A stretch of 46,876 bases of DNA from Betaproteobacteria bacterium (GCA_016868035.1 VGID01000031.1:1-46876), one strand, 5' to 3'. Numbered from the stretch's first letter, positions 8,217-18,569 are shown. Notes: generated by a model from the letters alone, not told the origin. Translations and numbers: made by a program.

Positions 8217-9725
8217 CTACGCCGTCTCGGTGCCTTCCCGCCATTTCTTGATCCTGGGCAGCAGGAACGGCAACAGGATGGAGATGGCGGAGACCACCGC
8301 CAGCACGACGCAGATGGTGCTGGTGACCAAAATCTTCGGGTTTCCGCCCGAGATGGTCATGGCCTGCCGGAACGACTGCTCCATCATGGCGCCGAGCACC
8401 AGCGCCAGCACCATCGGCGCCACGGGTATGTCCACCTTGCGGAAGACGTAGCCCAGCACGCCGAATATGAGCCCGATGTAGAGCTCCACCAGGTTGGAGT
8501 TGATCGCGTAGATGCCGATCGTCGAGATGGCAAGGATCAGCGGCATCAGGATGCCCGCCGGGATGTAGAGCAGGCGCACGAAGATCCCGATCAGGGGCAG
8601 GTTCAGGATCAGCAGCATGATGTTCCCGATGTACATGCTGTCGATGAGGCCCCAGACGAGATCGGGGCGGTTCTGGAACAGCATCGGACCGGGCTGGATG
8701 CCGTACATGATGAAGGCGCCAAGCATCACGGCCGTAGCACCCCCGCCCGGAATGCCCAGCGTGAGCAGCGGCACCATCGCGCCCGCGGTATCGGAGTTGT
8801 TTGCCGCCTCCGGCCCGGCCACGCCCTCGATCGCGCCCTGGCCGAACTCCTCGGGGTGGCGCGACATCCGTTTCTCGGTCACGTACGACATGATGGCCGC
8901 GATGGTGCCTCCCGCGCCCGGCAGCACGCCGATGATGAAACCGATGACGCTGCCGCGCATGATCGGCATGACCGAGCGGTCCCACTCGGACCGCGTGAGC
9001 CACAGCTTGCCCTTCAACCGGATGATTTCCGGGCGCACCCCCCGCGACATGTCCTCCATGGTGCAGAAGACCTCCGCGATCGCGAACAGGCCCACGACGG
9101 CGATCACGAAGCCCACTCCGTCCTGCAGCTCGGGCACCCCCAGCGTGTAGCGCGGCTGGCCGCTCTGCAGGTCGATGCCGATGGTGGCGATCATGAGCCC
9201 GAGCACCGTGGAGATCGCCGCCTTGGCGGGCGACTTCCCGGAGAGCGAGGACACGGCGGTCATCGCGAACAGCATGAGCATGAAATACTCCGCGGGCCCG
9301 AACTTGAGCGCCATGCTCGCGAGCGGAATGGCAAAGATCGTCAGGCCCACGACTCCCAGCGTGCCGGCAATGAACGAGCCGATCGCGGATATCGCGAGCG
9401 CCGCCCCGCCGCGCCCCTGCTTGGCCATCTGGTATCCGTCGATCGCAGTCATGACCGAGGCGGCCTCGCCCGGCGTATTGATCAGGATCGCCGTGGTGGA
9501 GCCGCCGTATTTCGTCCCGTAGTAGATGCCGGCCATCATGATCAGTGCCGAGGTGGGATTCATCCCGTAGGTGACGGGAATGAGCAGCGCGATGCCGGCC
9601 GAAGGCCCGATCCCGGGCAGCACGCCGATGATGGTGCCCAGAAACACGCCGACGAACGTGTACCACAGGTTGATCGGCTGCAGGCAGACCGAGAAACCGT
9701 TCAGGATGTGGGTGAGGGTCTCCAT
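8217..9725 (-). CDS. tctA: Tripartite tricarboxylate transporter, large permease TctA
   Basis: A 502-residue integral membrane protein with 10-12 predicted helices. VGVFLGTIIGVLPGIGPSAG (about residues 24-43) and IYYGTKYGGSTTAILINTPG are signature segments of TctA, and a second internal copy appears as IGFIIGVLPGAGGTIAAIMS followed by the LLTLGIPGGGATAVMLGAF segment. TctA forms the transport path of TTT carriers, which import citrate and other carboxylates with a periplasmic binding protein TctC. The gene follows tctB by 29 bases on the same strand. No tctC is present in the window, so the binding protein must be encoded elsewhere. Confidence 0.95.
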   Translation of the reverse strand: METLTHILNGFSVCLQPINLWYTFVGVFLGTIIGVLPGIGPSAGIALLIPVTYGMNPTSALIMMAGIYYGTKYGGSTTAILINTPGEAASVMTAIDGYQMAKQGRGGAALAISAIGSFIAGTLGVVGLTIFAIPLASMALKFGPAEYFMLMLFAMTAVSSLSGKSPAKAAISTVLGLMIATIGIDLQSGQPRYTLGVPELQDGVGFVIAVVGLFAIAEVFCTMEDMSRGVRPEIIRLKGKLWLTRSEWDRSVMPIMRGSVIGFIIGVLPGAGGTIAAIMSYVTEKRMSRHPEEFGQGAIEGVAGPEAANNSDTAGAMVPLLTLGIPGGGATAVMLGAFIMYGIQPGPMLFQNRPDLVWGLIDSMYIGNIMLLILNLPLIGIFVRLLYIPAGILMPLILAISTIGIYAINSNLVELYIGLIFGVLGYVFRKVDIPVAPMVLALVLGAMMEQSFRQAMTISGGNPKILVTSTICVVLAVVSAISILLPFLLPRIKKWREGTETA

Positions 9726-9754
9726 TCTTTACGTTGCCGCCGGAAGCCGCCGGA

Positions 9755-10291
9755 TCAGAACGCCCGGAAGATGGAGTTGAACACGTTGAACACGACATCG
9801 ACGGCTGCGATGATGCCGGCGCTGACCGGGCTGACCGCCTCCACGCCCTTGGGCAGGTTGACGTCGAGCTTGACGAACAGAACGTAGCTCCCCGCGCCGA
9901 ACAGCACCGCGCTCAGCACGTTCATCTGCCATCGGCCGCGGTTGAACCAGGCCATGAGCGCCAGAAGGAAGACCGTCGTGGCGATCACGTAGCCGAGCGG
10001 CTCGAGTACCACGTAGTACCCGGCCGTCCAGGCCGCCACCAACCCCAGCACCTTCAGATACCGCCATTCGAAGGGCTGGCTTTCCGCGGGCGCGGCAGCC
10101 GCGCTCTTGCGGTCCTTCAGATGCTCCGCCAGGAGCAGGCCCGCGGAGATCAGCAGGGCGATGCCCAGAATGATGGGGAACGCCTTCGGGCCGAGCGGAT
10201 CGCCAATCTGCAGCGTGGGAATCTGCGCCGTGCCGTAGAAATAGACCAGGGCGATGATGACGGCACAGGCGATGATGACGCGGTCGGTCAT
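9755..10291 (-). CDS. tctB: Tripartite tricarboxylate transporter, small permease TctB
   Basis: A 178-residue membrane protein with four hydrophobic segments, near residues 3-22, 36-56, 81-118 and 122-143. The segment ending in GDPLGPKAFPIILGIALL matches the TctB family. TctB partners with TctA. A strong GGAGGAG ribosome site lies nine bases before ATG 10291. It is the first gene of the tctBA transcript and is divergent from the FAD-linked dehydrogenase at 10426. Confidence 0.85.
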   Translation of the reverse strand: MTDRVIIACAVIIALVYFYGTAQIPTLQIGDPLGPKAFPIILGIALLISAGLLLAEHLKDRKSAAAAPAESQPFEWRYLKVLGLVAAWTAGYYVVLEPLGYVIATTVFLLALMAWFNRGRWQMNVLSAVLFGAGSYVLFVKLDVNLPKGVEAVSPVSAGIIAAVDVVFNVFNSIFRAF

Positions 10292-10396
10292 CTCGAAACT
10301 CCTCCTCCGGATTTTCCTTTTGCTCTCATTCCGGGCGCCGGTCTGCCTGTCTTGTTCTGGCGGTGCCGCGAATCAACCCGCCGCGCCGGTGCACAT

Positions 10397-10402
10397 TATA
10401 AT
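10397..10402 (+). promoter_or_regulatory. Candidate -10 box for the FAD-linked dehydrogenase
   Basis: A perfect TATAAT lies 24 bases before ATG 10426 in the divergent tctB/dehydrogenase gap. No convincing -35 element is seen at the right distance. Confidence 0.4.
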
Positions 10403-10425
10403 TGCAAAAAGCACGGACGCTACGC

Positions 10426-11874
10426 ATGCCCAACCTATCCGGATTCCCTCGCACGCAGCCGACCCTCCTCGACCGGATACGCAAGATCGTCGGTCCCCAG
10501 GGGATGATCACCGACGCTCGCGACCTGGAGCCCTACGCGGTGGACTGGCGCGACTACTTCCACGGCGCCACACCGGCGGTGGTGCGTCCGGCCGCAACGG
10601 CCGAAGTCGCCCAAGTGGTGGCGATCTGCGCCGAGGCACGGGTGGGGATCGTTCCTCAGGGCGGCAATACGGGCATGTGCGGCGGGGCGACCCCTTCGCC
10701 CGCCGGGGACGAGATCGTGCTCAACCTCGGGCGCATGAACCGCATCCGCGAGGTGGATGCGCTCAACAACACGATCGCGGTGGACGCCGGATGCATACTC
10801 GCCAACATCCAGCAAGCTGCCTCGCAGGCGGACCGGTTCTTTCCGCTGAGCCTGGGCGCCGAAGGCAGCTGCCAGATCGGGGGCAACCTTGCCACCAACG
10901 CGGGTGGCGTAAACGTGCTGCGCTATGGCAACGCGCGCGATCTCGTGCTCGGGCTGGAAGTGGTGTTGCCGGACGGGCGCGTGTGGGACGGGATGCGCAG
11001 TCTGCGCAAGGACAATACCGGCTACGACCTGAAACACCTGTTCGTCGGAGCGGAGGGAACGCTCGGCGTGATCACGGCCGCCGTGCTCAAGCTCTTCCCC
11101 CGCCCGCGCTCGACCGTAACCGCCTGGGCCTCGATCCCCTCCCCCGCGGCGGCGCTCGAGCTCCTCGCGCTGCTGCGCAACCATTGCGGAGACAAGATCA
11201 CGGCGTTCGAGCTGATCTCCCGCAACTGCCTCGATCTCGTGCTCGCGCATATCCCCGGCACGCGCGCGCCCTTCTCCGTGCCGCGCCCATGGCACGTGCT
11301 CACCGATGTGAGTGATGTGCGCGCGGGCGGCGCCCTGCGCGACGCGCTCGAGCAGGCCTTTGCGGCGGCCATGGACAGCGGCCTCGCGGACGATGTGATC
11401 ATCGCGGAGAACGAAGCGCAGGCCCGCGGATTGTGGCGGCTGCGCGAGAGCATACCCGAGGCCGCGCGCAGCGAAACCGGCATGCTCTACCGCCACGACG
11501 TTTCGGTCGCGGTGAGCCGGATCCCGGCTTTCATCGAGGAAGCGGAGCGCATGCTCGCCGCGCGCTTCCCCGGGGCCCGCACCATCTGCTTCGGCCATCT
11601 CGGCGACGGCAACCTGCACTACAACACGTTCGTGCCCGGGCGCGCCCGCCGCGACGCTGCCGCGCGTGACGCGCGCGACGTCGCCGGGGCCGTGTACGAC
11701 ATCGTGCACCGCCACCACGGCAGCTTCAGCGCGGAGCATGGAATCGGCATGGCGAAGCGCGTGGAGCTCGCGCGCTACAAGAGTGGGCCGGAACTCGACG
11801 TGATGCGCATGTTGAAGCGCACGCTCGACCCGCACAACATCATGAATCCCGGGAAAGTGCTTCCCGAGGATTGA
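10426..11874 (+). CDS. FAD-linked 2-hydroxyacid dehydrogenase (GlcD/D2HGDH-like)
   Basis: A 482-residue flavoprotein of the vanillyl-alcohol-oxidase fold. VPQGGNTGMCGGATP near residue 75-90 is the FAD diphosphate loop, and LGAEGSCQIGGNLATNAGG near 140-158 is the second FAD-binding segment. The C-terminal half has the FGHLGDGNLHYN metal/substrate motif and GSFSAEHGIGMAKR. These motifs are those of D-2-hydroxyglutarate, D-lactate and glycolate dehydrogenases. It would oxidise a 2-hydroxy acid and pass electrons to a quinone or ETF. The ATG at 10426 lies 24 bases after a TATAAT. The stop codon lies within the first unit of a heptamer array. The adjoining carboxylate transporter suggests a shared substrate class. 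Confidence 0.85.
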   Translation: MPNLSGFPRTQPTLLDRIRKIVGPQGMITDARDLEPYAVDWRDYFHGATPAVVRPAATAEVAQVVAICAEARVGIVPQGGNTGMCGGATPSPAGDEIVLNLGRMNRIREVDALNNTIAVDAGCILANIQQAASQADRFFPLSLGAEGSCQIGGNLATNAGGVNVLRYGNARDLVLGLEVVLPDGRVWDGMRSLRKDNTGYDLKHLFVGAEGTLGVITAAVLKLFPRPRSTVTAWASIPSPAAALELLALLRNHCGDKITAFELISRNCLDLVLAHIPGTRAPFSVPRPWHVLTDVSDVRAGGALRDALEQAFAAAMDSGLADDVIIAENEAQARGLWRLRESIPEAARSETGMLYRHDVSVAVSRIPAFIEEAERMLAARFPGARTICFGHLGDGNLHYNTFVPGRARRDAAARDARDVAGAVYDIVHRHHGSFSAEHGIGMAKRVELARYKSGPELDVMRMLKRTLDPHNIMNPGKVLPED

Positions 11875-11911
11875 GGAGTGAGGATTGAGGAACGAGGGAC
11901 TGAACCCGAAT
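11872..11911. repeat. Single-arm GAGGATT heptamer array
   Basis: Units GAGGAGT, GAGGATT and GAGGAAC follow one another directly from the stop codon of the dehydrogenase gene. No inverted partner is seen nearby, but the same family occurs inverted at 27050-27086. The rest of the gap to 12012 shows nothing else recognisable. Confidence 0.7.
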
Positions 11912-12012
11912 GATGGGTGACGACTTGAGGCAAGCAAAAGAAAGTCACCAGGCCCCGCGAGGGGACTGTATTGAGGCACACTGCGATGACGATCGCAAAG
12001 GAGCAACGCACC

Positions 12013-12408
12013 ATGGTCGAGAAGATCGCGAAGACCGATGCGGAATGGAGGAAGCAGCTCACTCCCGAGCAGTACCAGGTGACGCGCAGGAAGGGAACGG
12101 AGCCCGCGTTCACCGGCGAAACCTGGGACAACCATGAACGCGGCGTCTACCGGTGCGTGTGCTGCGGCGCGGACCTCTTCAGCTCCGAGCACAAGTTCGA
12201 TTCGGGCACCGGCTGGCCCAGCTTCTGGCAGCCGTTGCGTGCGGAAAACGTCGCTACCGAGGAAGACACGAGTTTTTTCATGCGCCGGACCGAGGTGCTG
12301 TGCAGCCGCTGCGATGCGCATCTCGGGCACGTGTTCGACGACGGTCCCGCGCCCACGGGCCTGCGCTACTGCATCAACTCCGCCTCGCTCAAGTTCGAGA
12401 GACAGTGA
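12013..12408 (+). CDS. msrB: Peptide-methionine (R)-S-oxide reductase MsrB
   Basis: A 131-residue MsrB that reduces methionine-R-sulfoxide in proteins. The two zinc-binding CxxC pairs are CVCC and CSRC. The conserved GTGWPSF segment and the catalytic cysteine in [11 protein letters not shown] near the C terminus are intact. The ATG at 12013 follows AAAGGAG at nine bases; an earlier in-frame ATG at 11986 would add nine residues but has no ribosome site. There is no signal peptide, so it is cytoplasmic. The TGA stop is the first part of a GTGAGCG heptamer array. It begins the conserved msrB-yciB-yciI-bolA-parvulin gene order. Confidence 0.95.
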   Translation: MVEKIAKTDAEWRKQLTPEQYQVTRRKGTEPAFTGETWDNHERGVYRCVCCGADLFSSEHKFDSGTGWPSFWQPLRAENVATEEDTSFFMRRTEVLCSRCDAHLGHVFDDGPAPTGLRYCINSASLKFERQ

Positions 12409-12476
12409 GCGGTAAGCAGTGAGCAGGGAACTTCGGGAAAACACCAAGTCCAATCCTTCCGCTTACCGCTTACCGC
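12405..12476. repeat. Paired inverted GTGAGCGGTAAGC arrays
   Basis: The first arm at 12405-12427 contains GTGAGCG, GTAAGCA and GTGAGCA and includes the msrB stop codon. The second arm at 12461-12476 is CTTACCGCTTACCG. It belongs to the same heptamer family as the array at 128-291. Confidence 0.8.
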
Positions 12477-12477
12477 G

Positions 12478-12483
12478 TATAAT
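12478..12483 (+). promoter_or_regulatory. Candidate -10 box before yciB
   Basis: TATAAT sits directly after the heptamer arm and only nine bases before ATG 12492. If used, the transcript would start almost at the ATG, that is, nearly leaderless. No -35 match is visible. Confidence 0.25.
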
Positions 12484-12491
12484 ACGTGCCC

Positions 12492-13031
12492 ATGAAGCTG
12501 CTGTTCGACATCTTTCCGGTCGTCCTGTTCTTCGCCGCATTCAAGCTCTACGACATCTACGTTGCGACCGCGGTGGCCATCGCCGCGACCTTCGTGCAAA
12601 TCGGGTGGGTATGGCTGCACCACCGCAAGGTGGACAACATGCTCTGGGCGGGCCTCGCGATCATCGTCGTGTTCGGCGGGGCAACCCTGCTGCTGCAGGA
12701 CGAGACCTTCATCAAGTGGAAGCCCACCGTGCTCTACTGGCTGTTCGCCGGCGCGCTCGCGGTCGCGGATCTGGGCTTCAAGAAGAACCTGGTGCGCGCC
12801 ATGATGGAGCAGCAGGTGTCCCTGCCGGACCCGGTCTGGGCCAAGCTGCACGCGAGCTGGATCGCGTTCTTCCTGCTGATGGGCGCGCTCAATCTCTTTG
12901 TCGCCTACAACTTCTCCACGGATTCGTGGGTCAACTTCAAGCTCTTCGGCGGCATGGGGCTGATGCTGGTGTTCGTCGTGCTGCAGGCGGTGATGCTCGC
13001 GCGCTATATCGAGGAGAAGAAGGCGGACTGA
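12492..13031 (+). CDS. yciB: Inner membrane septation protein YciB (IspZ)
   Basis: A 179-residue inner-membrane protein of the YciB/IspA family with about five hydrophobic helices. [20 protein letters not shown] at the N terminus and the [13 protein letters not shown] segment near 95-107 are family signatures. YciB acts in cell-envelope and septum synthesis. The ATG at 12492 is preferred over a GTG two codons earlier. Its TGA overlaps the ATG of the next gene (TGATG), indicating translational coupling. Confidence 0.92.
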   Translation: MKLLFDIFPVVLFFAAFKLYDIYVATAVAIAATFVQIGWVWLHHRKVDNMLWAGLAIIVVFGGATLLLQDETFIKWKPTVLYWLFAGALAVADLGFKKNLVRAMMEQQVSLPDPVWAKLHASWIAFFLLMGALNLFVAYNFSTDSWVNFKLFGGMGLMLVFVVLQAVMLARYIEEKKAD

Positions 13032-13333
13032 TGTTCTACGCCATCATCGCCGAGGACGGCCCGGACTCGCTCGGTAAGCGGGGGGCGGCCCGCGATGCGC
13101 ACCTGAAGCGCATGAAGGAGCTGCAGGACGCCGGGCGGCTGCTTGTCTCCGGCGCCTGCCCTGCCATAGACAGCCCCGACCCGGGGCCCGCCGGCTACTC
13201 GGGGAGCCTCGTCATCGCCGAATTCGAGTCCCTCGAAGCCGCGCAAGGGTGGGCGGATGCCGACCCGTACGTGGCGGCCGGCGCATGGTCGCGGGTGACC
13301 GTGAAGCCCTTCCGCAAGGGACATCCCCGATGA
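13031..13333 (+). CDS. YciI family protein
   Basis: A 100-residue YciI-like protein. The N-terminal [25 protein letters not shown] and the [11 protein letters not shown] segment match the family, whose histidine-aspartate pair is thought to be catalytic. The function is unknown; the ferredoxin-like fold is shared with muconolactone isomerases. It overlaps yciB at TGATG and overlaps bolA at ATGA, so the three are translationally coupled. This yciB-yciI-bolA order is common in Betaproteobacteria. Confidence 0.9.
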   Translation: MFYAIIAEDGPDSLGKRGAARDAHLKRMKELQDAGRLLVSGACPAIDSPDPGPAGYSGSLVIAEFESLEAAQGWADADPYVAAGAWSRVTVKPFRKGHPR

Positions 13334-13593
13334 GCATGGCGCGACAGATCGAGGAGAAGCTCGCGGCGCTCAGCCCCGAATCCGTGGAGATCATCGACGA
13401 ATCGAGCAAGCACGTGGGGCACGAGGGCGCCAGGAGCGGGGGCGGGCATTACCAGCTCATCATTGTGTCCGGCGCATTCTCGGGCCAGCCACTGCAGGCG
13501 CGGCACCGGATGGTCTATGAGGCACTCGGCCCCATGATGCACCGCGACATCCACGCACTCGCCATCAAGGCCTACGCGCCGGGCGAAATTTGA
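13330..13593 (+). CDS. bolA: BolA family protein
   Basis: An 87-residue BolA/YrbA-like protein. It has the helix-turn-helix-like core ending in [14 protein letters not shown] with the conserved RHR signature and an invariant histidine, followed by [13 protein letters not shown]. BolA proteins partner with monothiol glutaredoxins in iron-sulfur handling and affect cell shape. The ATG at 13330 overlaps the previous stop as ATGA. A periplasmic parvulin gene follows after 25 bases. Confidence 0.9.
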   Translation: MSMARQIEEKLAALSPESVEIIDESSKHVGHEGARSGGGHYQLIIVSGAFSGQPLQARHRMVYEALGPMMHRDIHALAIKAYAPGEI

Positions 13594-13618
13594 TCAACCG
13601 ATACAAAGAAAGGCTGCA

Positions 13619-14401
13619 ATGAAGATCACAACTCTCGTTTTGAACACGCTGCTTGGCGTTGCGCTGGCTGGAACCGTAAACGCCCAGACCGGCGTCGCAA
13701 GGGTGAATGGCGTGGCCATCCCCCAGATGAGGATGGACTTGTTCGTGAAGGAGCTCGTCTCGCAAGGCCGGCCCGACAGCCCGGACCTGCGCAAGGCGGT
13801 GCGGGAGGAGCTGATCAGCCGCGAGCTGATGGCGCAGGAGGCGGTGCGCCGGGGTCTCGACAAGAATCCGGAAGCGGTCTCCCGACTCGACCTCGCGCGC
13901 CTCAATGTCATGGTGCAGCTCTACCTCCAGGAAATTGTGCGCGCCACCCCGGTAACCGACGACGTGCTGAAGAAGGAATACGAGCGCATCAAGGCCGAGA
14001 TCGGCGGCAGGGAATACAAGGCCCGTCATATCCTCGTGGACAAGGAGGAGGAAGCGAAGGACATCCTTGCGCTGCTCAAGAAGGGATCCAGCTTCGAGAA
14101 GCTCGCGGCGGAACGCTCCAAGGACACGGGCTCCAAGGGGGGCGGCGGCGACCTCGACTGGGGCCCGCCCTCGCGCTACGTGAAGCCCTTCGCCGACGCT
14201 TTGGTGAAACTCAAGAAGGGACAGACGACCGATGCCCCCGTTCAGAGCCCGTTCGGCTGGCACATCATCCGGCTCGACGACACGCGCGACACCAAGTTCC
14301 CCACCTTCGACGAGGTCAAGCCCAACCTGCAGCAGCAGATGCAGCGCCAGGCCCAGGAGAAAGCGCTCGAAGCGCTGCGCGCGAAAGCGAAGATCGAATA
14401 A
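13619..14401 (+). CDS. Periplasmic peptidyl-prolyl isomerase, parvulin type
   Basis: A 260-residue exported foldase. Residues 1-23 form a signal peptide cleaved about at VNA-QTG. Residues 24-125 form a SurA/PrsA-like helical chaperone region. Residues 130-225 form the parvulin domain, with ARHILVDKEEEAK, a glycine-rich GSKGGGGDLDWG loop and SPFGWHIIRLDD. The role is folding of envelope proteins. It begins 25 bases after bolA behind AAAGAAAGG and is followed by a hairpin terminator at 14455. Confidence 0.9.
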   Translation: MKITTLVLNTLLGVALAGTVNAQTGVARVNGVAIPQMRMDLFVKELVSQGRPDSPDLRKAVREELISRELMAQEAVRRGLDKNPEAVSRLDLARLNVMVQLYLQEIVRATPVTDDVLKKEYERIKAEIGGREYKARHILVDKEEEAKDILALLKKGSSFEKLAAERSKDTGSKGGGGDLDWGPPSRYVKPFADALVKLKKGQTTDAPVQSPFGWHIIRLDDTRDTKFPTFDEVKPNLQQQMQRQAQEKALEALRAKAKIE

Positions 14402-14454
14402 CGGCAGTTAGCCGCCGATACACGCCGGAGAAAATCTGAACGACACGGGCAAAG

Positions 14455-14474
14455 CGGCGCACTGTAGTGCGCCG
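14455..14474 (+). terminator. Hairpin terminator after the parvulin gene
   Basis: A perfect 8-bp stem CGGCGCAC / GTGCGCCG with a TGTA loop lies 54 bases after the stop. It is followed by TTCTGTTGT rather than a clean T run, so the intrinsic terminator is likely but not textbook. Confidence 0.6.
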
Positions 14475-14563
14475 TTCTGTTGTACGGCGCTTCAAAACGT
14501 GTTCTCAACGTCCGTGATCTGCGGAAAGCGGTTACGCACGAGCCGCTGAGCGGCTAGACTTCC

Positions 14564-14648
14564 GCCTCTCTCCTCTCTTCTGTCTCCTCTCTTCTGTCTC
14601 CTCTCTTCTGTCGCCTCTCCCCTCTCGCCTCTCTCCTTTCGTCTTTCC
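14564..14648. repeat. Pyrimidine-rich 14-bp tandem repeat
   Basis: About three copies of TCTCCTCTCTTCTG (period 14, twice seven) are followed by degenerate CTCTCGCCTCTC units. The array directly precedes the purL stop in the convergent gap. Nothing else is visible there beyond the terminator at 14455. Confidence 0.8.
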
Positions 14649-14654
14649 TGGCAG

Positions 14655-17600
14655 TCAGCCGACCCACTTGCGGGCGTTGCGAAAGATGCGCAGCCAGGCC
14701 CCGTCCTCGGACCCGGTGCGCGGGTACCAGGAATTCTGCACCGTGCGGAACACGCGCTCCGGGTGCGGCATCAGTATGGAAAAGCGGCCGTCCGGCGTGG
14801 TGAGCCCCGTGATTCCGCCCGGAGCGCCGTTCGGATTGTAGGGGTAGATTTCCGACACCGCCCCGCGGTTGTCTACGAAGCGCAAGGCGACCAGCGGCTC
14901 GGCCGCGCGTGCTCCGCCTTCCCGGAACTCGGGATAGCCCTCTCCGTGCGAGACCACGACCGGAATGCGGCTGCCGGCCATGCCGTCGAAAAAAATCGAG
15001 GGCGAGCGCTGCACTTCCACCATTACGAACCGCGCCTCGAACTGCTCCGATTTGTTGCGCACGAAATGCGGCCAGTCCCCGGCTCCGGGTATGAGCTCGT
15101 GCAGGTTGCTCATCATCTGGCAGCCGTTGCACACTCCGAGCGCGAATGAGTCCCGGCGCCGGAAGAACGCCTCGAATTCATCGCGCGCGCGGGCGTTGAA
15201 CAGGATGGATTTCGCCCAGCCCTCCCCGGCCCCCAGCACGTCGCCGTAGGAAAATCCCCCGCACGCCGCGAAGCCCTTGTAGTCCTTCAGGCTCGCGCGC
15301 CCCGAGAGGATGTCGCTCATGTGCACGTCCACGGCCGTGAATCCCGCGCGGTCGAAGGCCGCCGCCATTTCGAGCTGTCCGTTCACCCCTTGCTCGCGCA
15401 GGATCGCGATCCGCGGGCGGCCCCCCCGGCGCACGAACGGCATCGCCACGTCCTCCGCCGGATCGAATGACAGCGCCGCGGTGAGGCCCGGGTCGCCGGC
15501 GTCGAGTGCGCGATCGTACTCCTGCTGTGCGCACTCGGGGTGATCGCGCAGCCTCTGCATGTGGTAGGTGGTCTCCGACCAGGCGCGCCGCAGGTTGGCG
15601 AGCGTGTCGCTGAAAAGCTCGGTGTCTCCCGCAGTGATCCGCAGCCGCGCATCGGCTGCTGGCGCTCCGATCGGGTGGCAGGCATCGGTCAGCCCGGCTG
15701 CCGCAAAGACCCGCCTGATTGCCGGCAAATCGGCGCGCCGCACCTGGATGAGCGCGCCGAGCTCCTCGTTGAAGAGCACCTCCAGCACCGGCTTCGCGGC
15801 GGTGAGCGCGCCGAGGTCGAGGCTCGCGCCGCAGTGTCCCGCGAACATCATCTCGCACACGGTCACGAACAGCCCGCCGTCCGAGCGGTCGTGGTAGGCG
15901 AGGATCTTCCCGGACCGCGCGAGCTGCTGGATCGCGTCGAAGTACCCCTTCAGCCGCCCCGGCTCCACGTCGGGCGCGCAGTCCCCAAGCTGGCCGTGGA
16001 CCTGGGCGAGCGCCGATCCCCCCATGCGGCATTGGTTCGCACCCAGGTCAATGAGGACGAGCGCCGTGTCCCCGCCGGTCTGCAGCTGCGGTGTCAGCGT
16101 TCCCCGCACATCGGAGACGGGTGCGAATGCGGACACGATGAGCGAGAGCGGCGCGGTCACTTCCTTGCGCGCGCCGTTCTCGTCCCAGGTCGTCTTCATC
16201 GAGAGGCTGTCCTTGCCGACCGGGATGCTCACGCCCAGCGCGGGGCAGAATTCGAGGGCGACGGCGCGCACGGTGTCGAACAGCGCGGCGTCCTCGCCGC
16301 GGTGTCCCGCTGCCGCCATCCAGTTCGCGGACAGCTTGATGTCGCCGATCTCCGCAACGGGCGCCGCGCAAAGGTTGGTGATCGCCTCGCCCAGCGCCAT
16401 GCGTCCCGACGCCTCGGGACTCATCAGCGCAAGGTGGGAGCGCTCTCCCACTGCGTATGCCTCGCCGCGAAAGGTGTCGTAGCCCATGAGCGTGACTGCC
16501 GCATCGGCTACCGGCACCTGCCATGGCCCGACCATCTGGTCGCGCGCCGTGAGACCGCCGACCGTGCGGTCTCCGATGCTGATGAGAAAGGTCTTGTCCG
16601 CGACCGCAGGCAGCCGCAGCACGCGGTAGGCCGCCTCGCGCAGGTCCAGTCCGGCCAGCTCCAGCGGCGGCAGCTCGCGGCTTTCGTGCGCCGCGCGCCG
16701 CGTCGTACGCGGGGGCTTGCCCAGCAGCACCGAGAGCTCCATGTCCACCGGGAGGTTTTCGAACAGGGAATCGCTCACGGTGAGCCGCTCGTCCCGCGTC
16801 GCCTCGCCGATGACCGAAAACGGGCAGCGCTCGCGCTCGCAGATTGCGCGAAACCGCTCCAGCGCTCCGGGAGCGATCGCGAGCGCATAGCGCTCCTGCG
16901 CTTCGTTGCACCAGATCTGCAGCGGGGACATCCCCGGCTCTTCGTTGGGGATGCGGCGCAGGTCGAACCGCCCTCCGCGACCCGCCGCATGCACCAGCTC
17001 CGGCAGCGCGTTGGAGAGCCCGCCCGCGCCCACGTCGTGGATCGAAAGGATCGGGTTCGCCTCTCCCAGCGCCCAGCAACGATCGATCACCTCCTGCGCC
17101 CGGCGCTGGATCTCGGCGTTGCCGCGCTGCACCGAATCGAAGTCGAGGACCTCCTCGTTACTGCCGGTATCCATGCTGGATGCCGCGCCGCCACCCAGCC
17201 CGATCCGCATTCCGGGACCGCCGAGCTGGATTAAGAGCGCGCCGGGCGCGAGCGCCTGCTTGCGCGTGTGGCCCGCGCCGAGGTTGCCGATGCCCCCGGC
17301 GATCATGATCGGCTTGTGGTATCCGCGCATCTCGCCCGCCACGGATTGCTCGAAGGTGCGGAAATGGCCGGCCAGATTGGGCCGCCCGAACTCGTTATTG
17401 AACGAGGCTCCGCCGATCGGGCCTTCGAGCATGATCTGCAGCGCCGATGCGATGCGCCCCGGGCGGCCGTATGCGTCGCGCTCCCACGGCTGCTCGAAGC
17501 CGGGGATGCGCAAATGCGACACGGTGTATCCGGTCAGGCCCGCCTTGGGCTTGGCGCCGCGGCCGGTGGCACCCTCGTCGCGGATCTCTCCGCCCGCACC

Positions 17601-18542
17601 CGTGGCCGCGCCCGGAAACGGAGAAATGGCCGTGGGATGGTTGTGCGTCTCGACCTTCATTACCGTGTGCACGAGCTCCTCGACGTAGCGGTACTCGCCG
17701 TTCTCGCGCGGATGGAAACGCGCGACGGTCGCCCCTTCCATCACGGCGGCGTTGTCCGAATACGCCACGACCGTCCCGCGTGGATTTCGCTCGTGCGTGG
17801 TCCGGATCATGCCGAAGAGAGATTGGTCCTGCGACTTGCCATCGATCACCCATTGCGCATTGAAGATCTTGTGCCGGCAATGCTCGGAGTTGGCTTGCGC
17901 GAACATCATCAGCTCGACGTCGGTCGGGTTGCGCCCGATGCGGCCGAACTGCTCGGCGAGGTACGCGATCTCGTCCTTCGAGAGCGCGAGGCCCAGGTCC
18001 CGGTTCGCGCGCGCGAGCGCCGCCACGCCCCCGCCGAGCAGGTCCACCGCCGCGAGCGGCACCGGCTCGAAATGCTCGAACAAGCGGGCGGCGTCCTCAT
18101 GAGAGGCGAGCACCGTTTCCGTCATACGGTCATGGATCAGGGGTGCTATTGCCGTCCGCTCATTTGAAGAAAGAGCGGTACCGTCGCTCTTCGCAATCCA
18201 GAATGCGACCCCGCGCTCGATACGCTCCACCGCTTCCAGCCCGCAGTGATGCGCGATGTCCGTCGCCTTGGAGCACCACGGCGATATGGTGCCGAAGCGC
18301 GGCACCACCAGCATCAGGGAACCGCTTTCCGCAACCGGCGCGGCGGCGGCACCGTAGGTCAGGATCCGGTCGAGGCGTTCGGATTCGGCGCTCGTCAGCG
18401 CGCGTGCGAGCTGCACGAAATGCCAGAATTCGGCCTGGACTTCGGAAACGCGCGGGACGGAGGCGGAAAACGAGGTTGCGAGCTTGCGCAGGCGGAAGGC
18501 CGAGAGGGCGTTGCGTCCCCTGAGCCTGAGAATCTGCGGCAT
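14655..18542 (-). CDS. purL: Phosphoribosylformylglycinamidine synthase PurL (large type)
   Basis: At 1295 residues it matches the length of the proteobacterial single-chain enzyme. It converts FGAR, glutamine and ATP to FGAM in purine synthesis. The N-terminal PurS-like domain is followed by two AIR-synthase-like halves; [20 protein letters not shown] around residue 290-310 is the ATP/substrate signature. The C-terminal glutaminase has its nucleophile in [11 protein letters not shown] and the catalytic histidine in MPHPERVFR. It starts at ATG 18542, divergent from nnrD/E, and stands as a single-gene transcript. Nothing appears degraded. Confidence 0.98.
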   Translation of the reverse strand: MPQILRLRGRNALSAFRLRKLATSFSASVPRVSEVQAEFWHFVQLARALTSAESERLDRILTYGAAAAPVAESGSLMLVVPRFGTISPWCSKATDIAHHCGLEAVERIERGVAFWIAKSDGTALSSNERTAIAPLIHDRMTETVLASHEDAARLFEHFEPVPLAAVDLLGGGVAALARANRDLGLALSKDEIAYLAEQFGRIGRNPTDVELMMFAQANSEHCRHKIFNAQWVIDGKSQDQSLFGMIRTTHERNPRGTVVAYSDNAAVMEGATVARFHPRENGEYRYVEELVHTVMKVETHNHPTAISPFPGAATGAGGEIRDEGATGRGAKPKAGLTGYTVSHLRIPGFEQPWERDAYGRPGRIASALQIMLEGPIGGASFNNEFGRPNLAGHFRTFEQSVAGEMRGYHKPIMIAGGIGNLGAGHTRKQALAPGALLIQLGGPGMRIGLGGGAASSMDTGSNEEVLDFDSVQRGNAEIQRRAQEVIDRCWALGEANPILSIHDVGAGGLSNALPELVHAAGRGGRFDLRRIPNEEPGMSPLQIWCNEAQERYALAIAPGALERFRAICERERCPFSVIGEATRDERLTVSDSLFENLPVDMELSVLLGKPPRTTRRAAHESRELPPLELAGLDLREAAYRVLRLPAVADKTFLISIGDRTVGGLTARDQMVGPWQVPVADAAVTLMGYDTFRGEAYAVGERSHLALMSPEASGRMALGEAITNLCAAPVAEIGDIKLSANWMAAAGHRGEDAALFDTVRAVALEFCPALGVSIPVGKDSLSMKTTWDENGARKEVTAPLSLIVSAFAPVSDVRGTLTPQLQTGGDTALVLIDLGANQCRMGGSALAQVHGQLGDCAPDVEPGRLKGYFDAIQQLARSGKILAYHDRSDGGLFVTVCEMMFAGHCGASLDLGALTAAKPVLEVLFNEELGALIQVRRADLPAIRRVFAAAGLTDACHPIGAPAADARLRITAGDTELFSDTLANLRRAWSETTYHMQRLRDHPECAQQEYDRALDAGDPGLTAALSFDPAEDVAMPFVRRGGRPRIAILREQGVNGQLEMAAAFDRAGFTAVDVHMSDILSGRASLKDYKGFAACGGFSYGDVLGAGEGWAKSILFNARARDEFEAFFRRRDSFALGVCNGCQMMSNLHELIPGAGDWPHFVRNKSEQFEARFVMVEVQRSPSIFFDGMAGSRIPVVVSHGEGYPEFREGGARAAEPLVALRFVDNRGAVSEIYPYNPNGAPGGITGLTTPDGRFSILMPHPERVFRTVQNSWYPRTGSEDGAWLRIFRNARKWVG

Positions 18543-18569
18543 GAATCCTGTCGCGCTCGCTAAAGGCGT

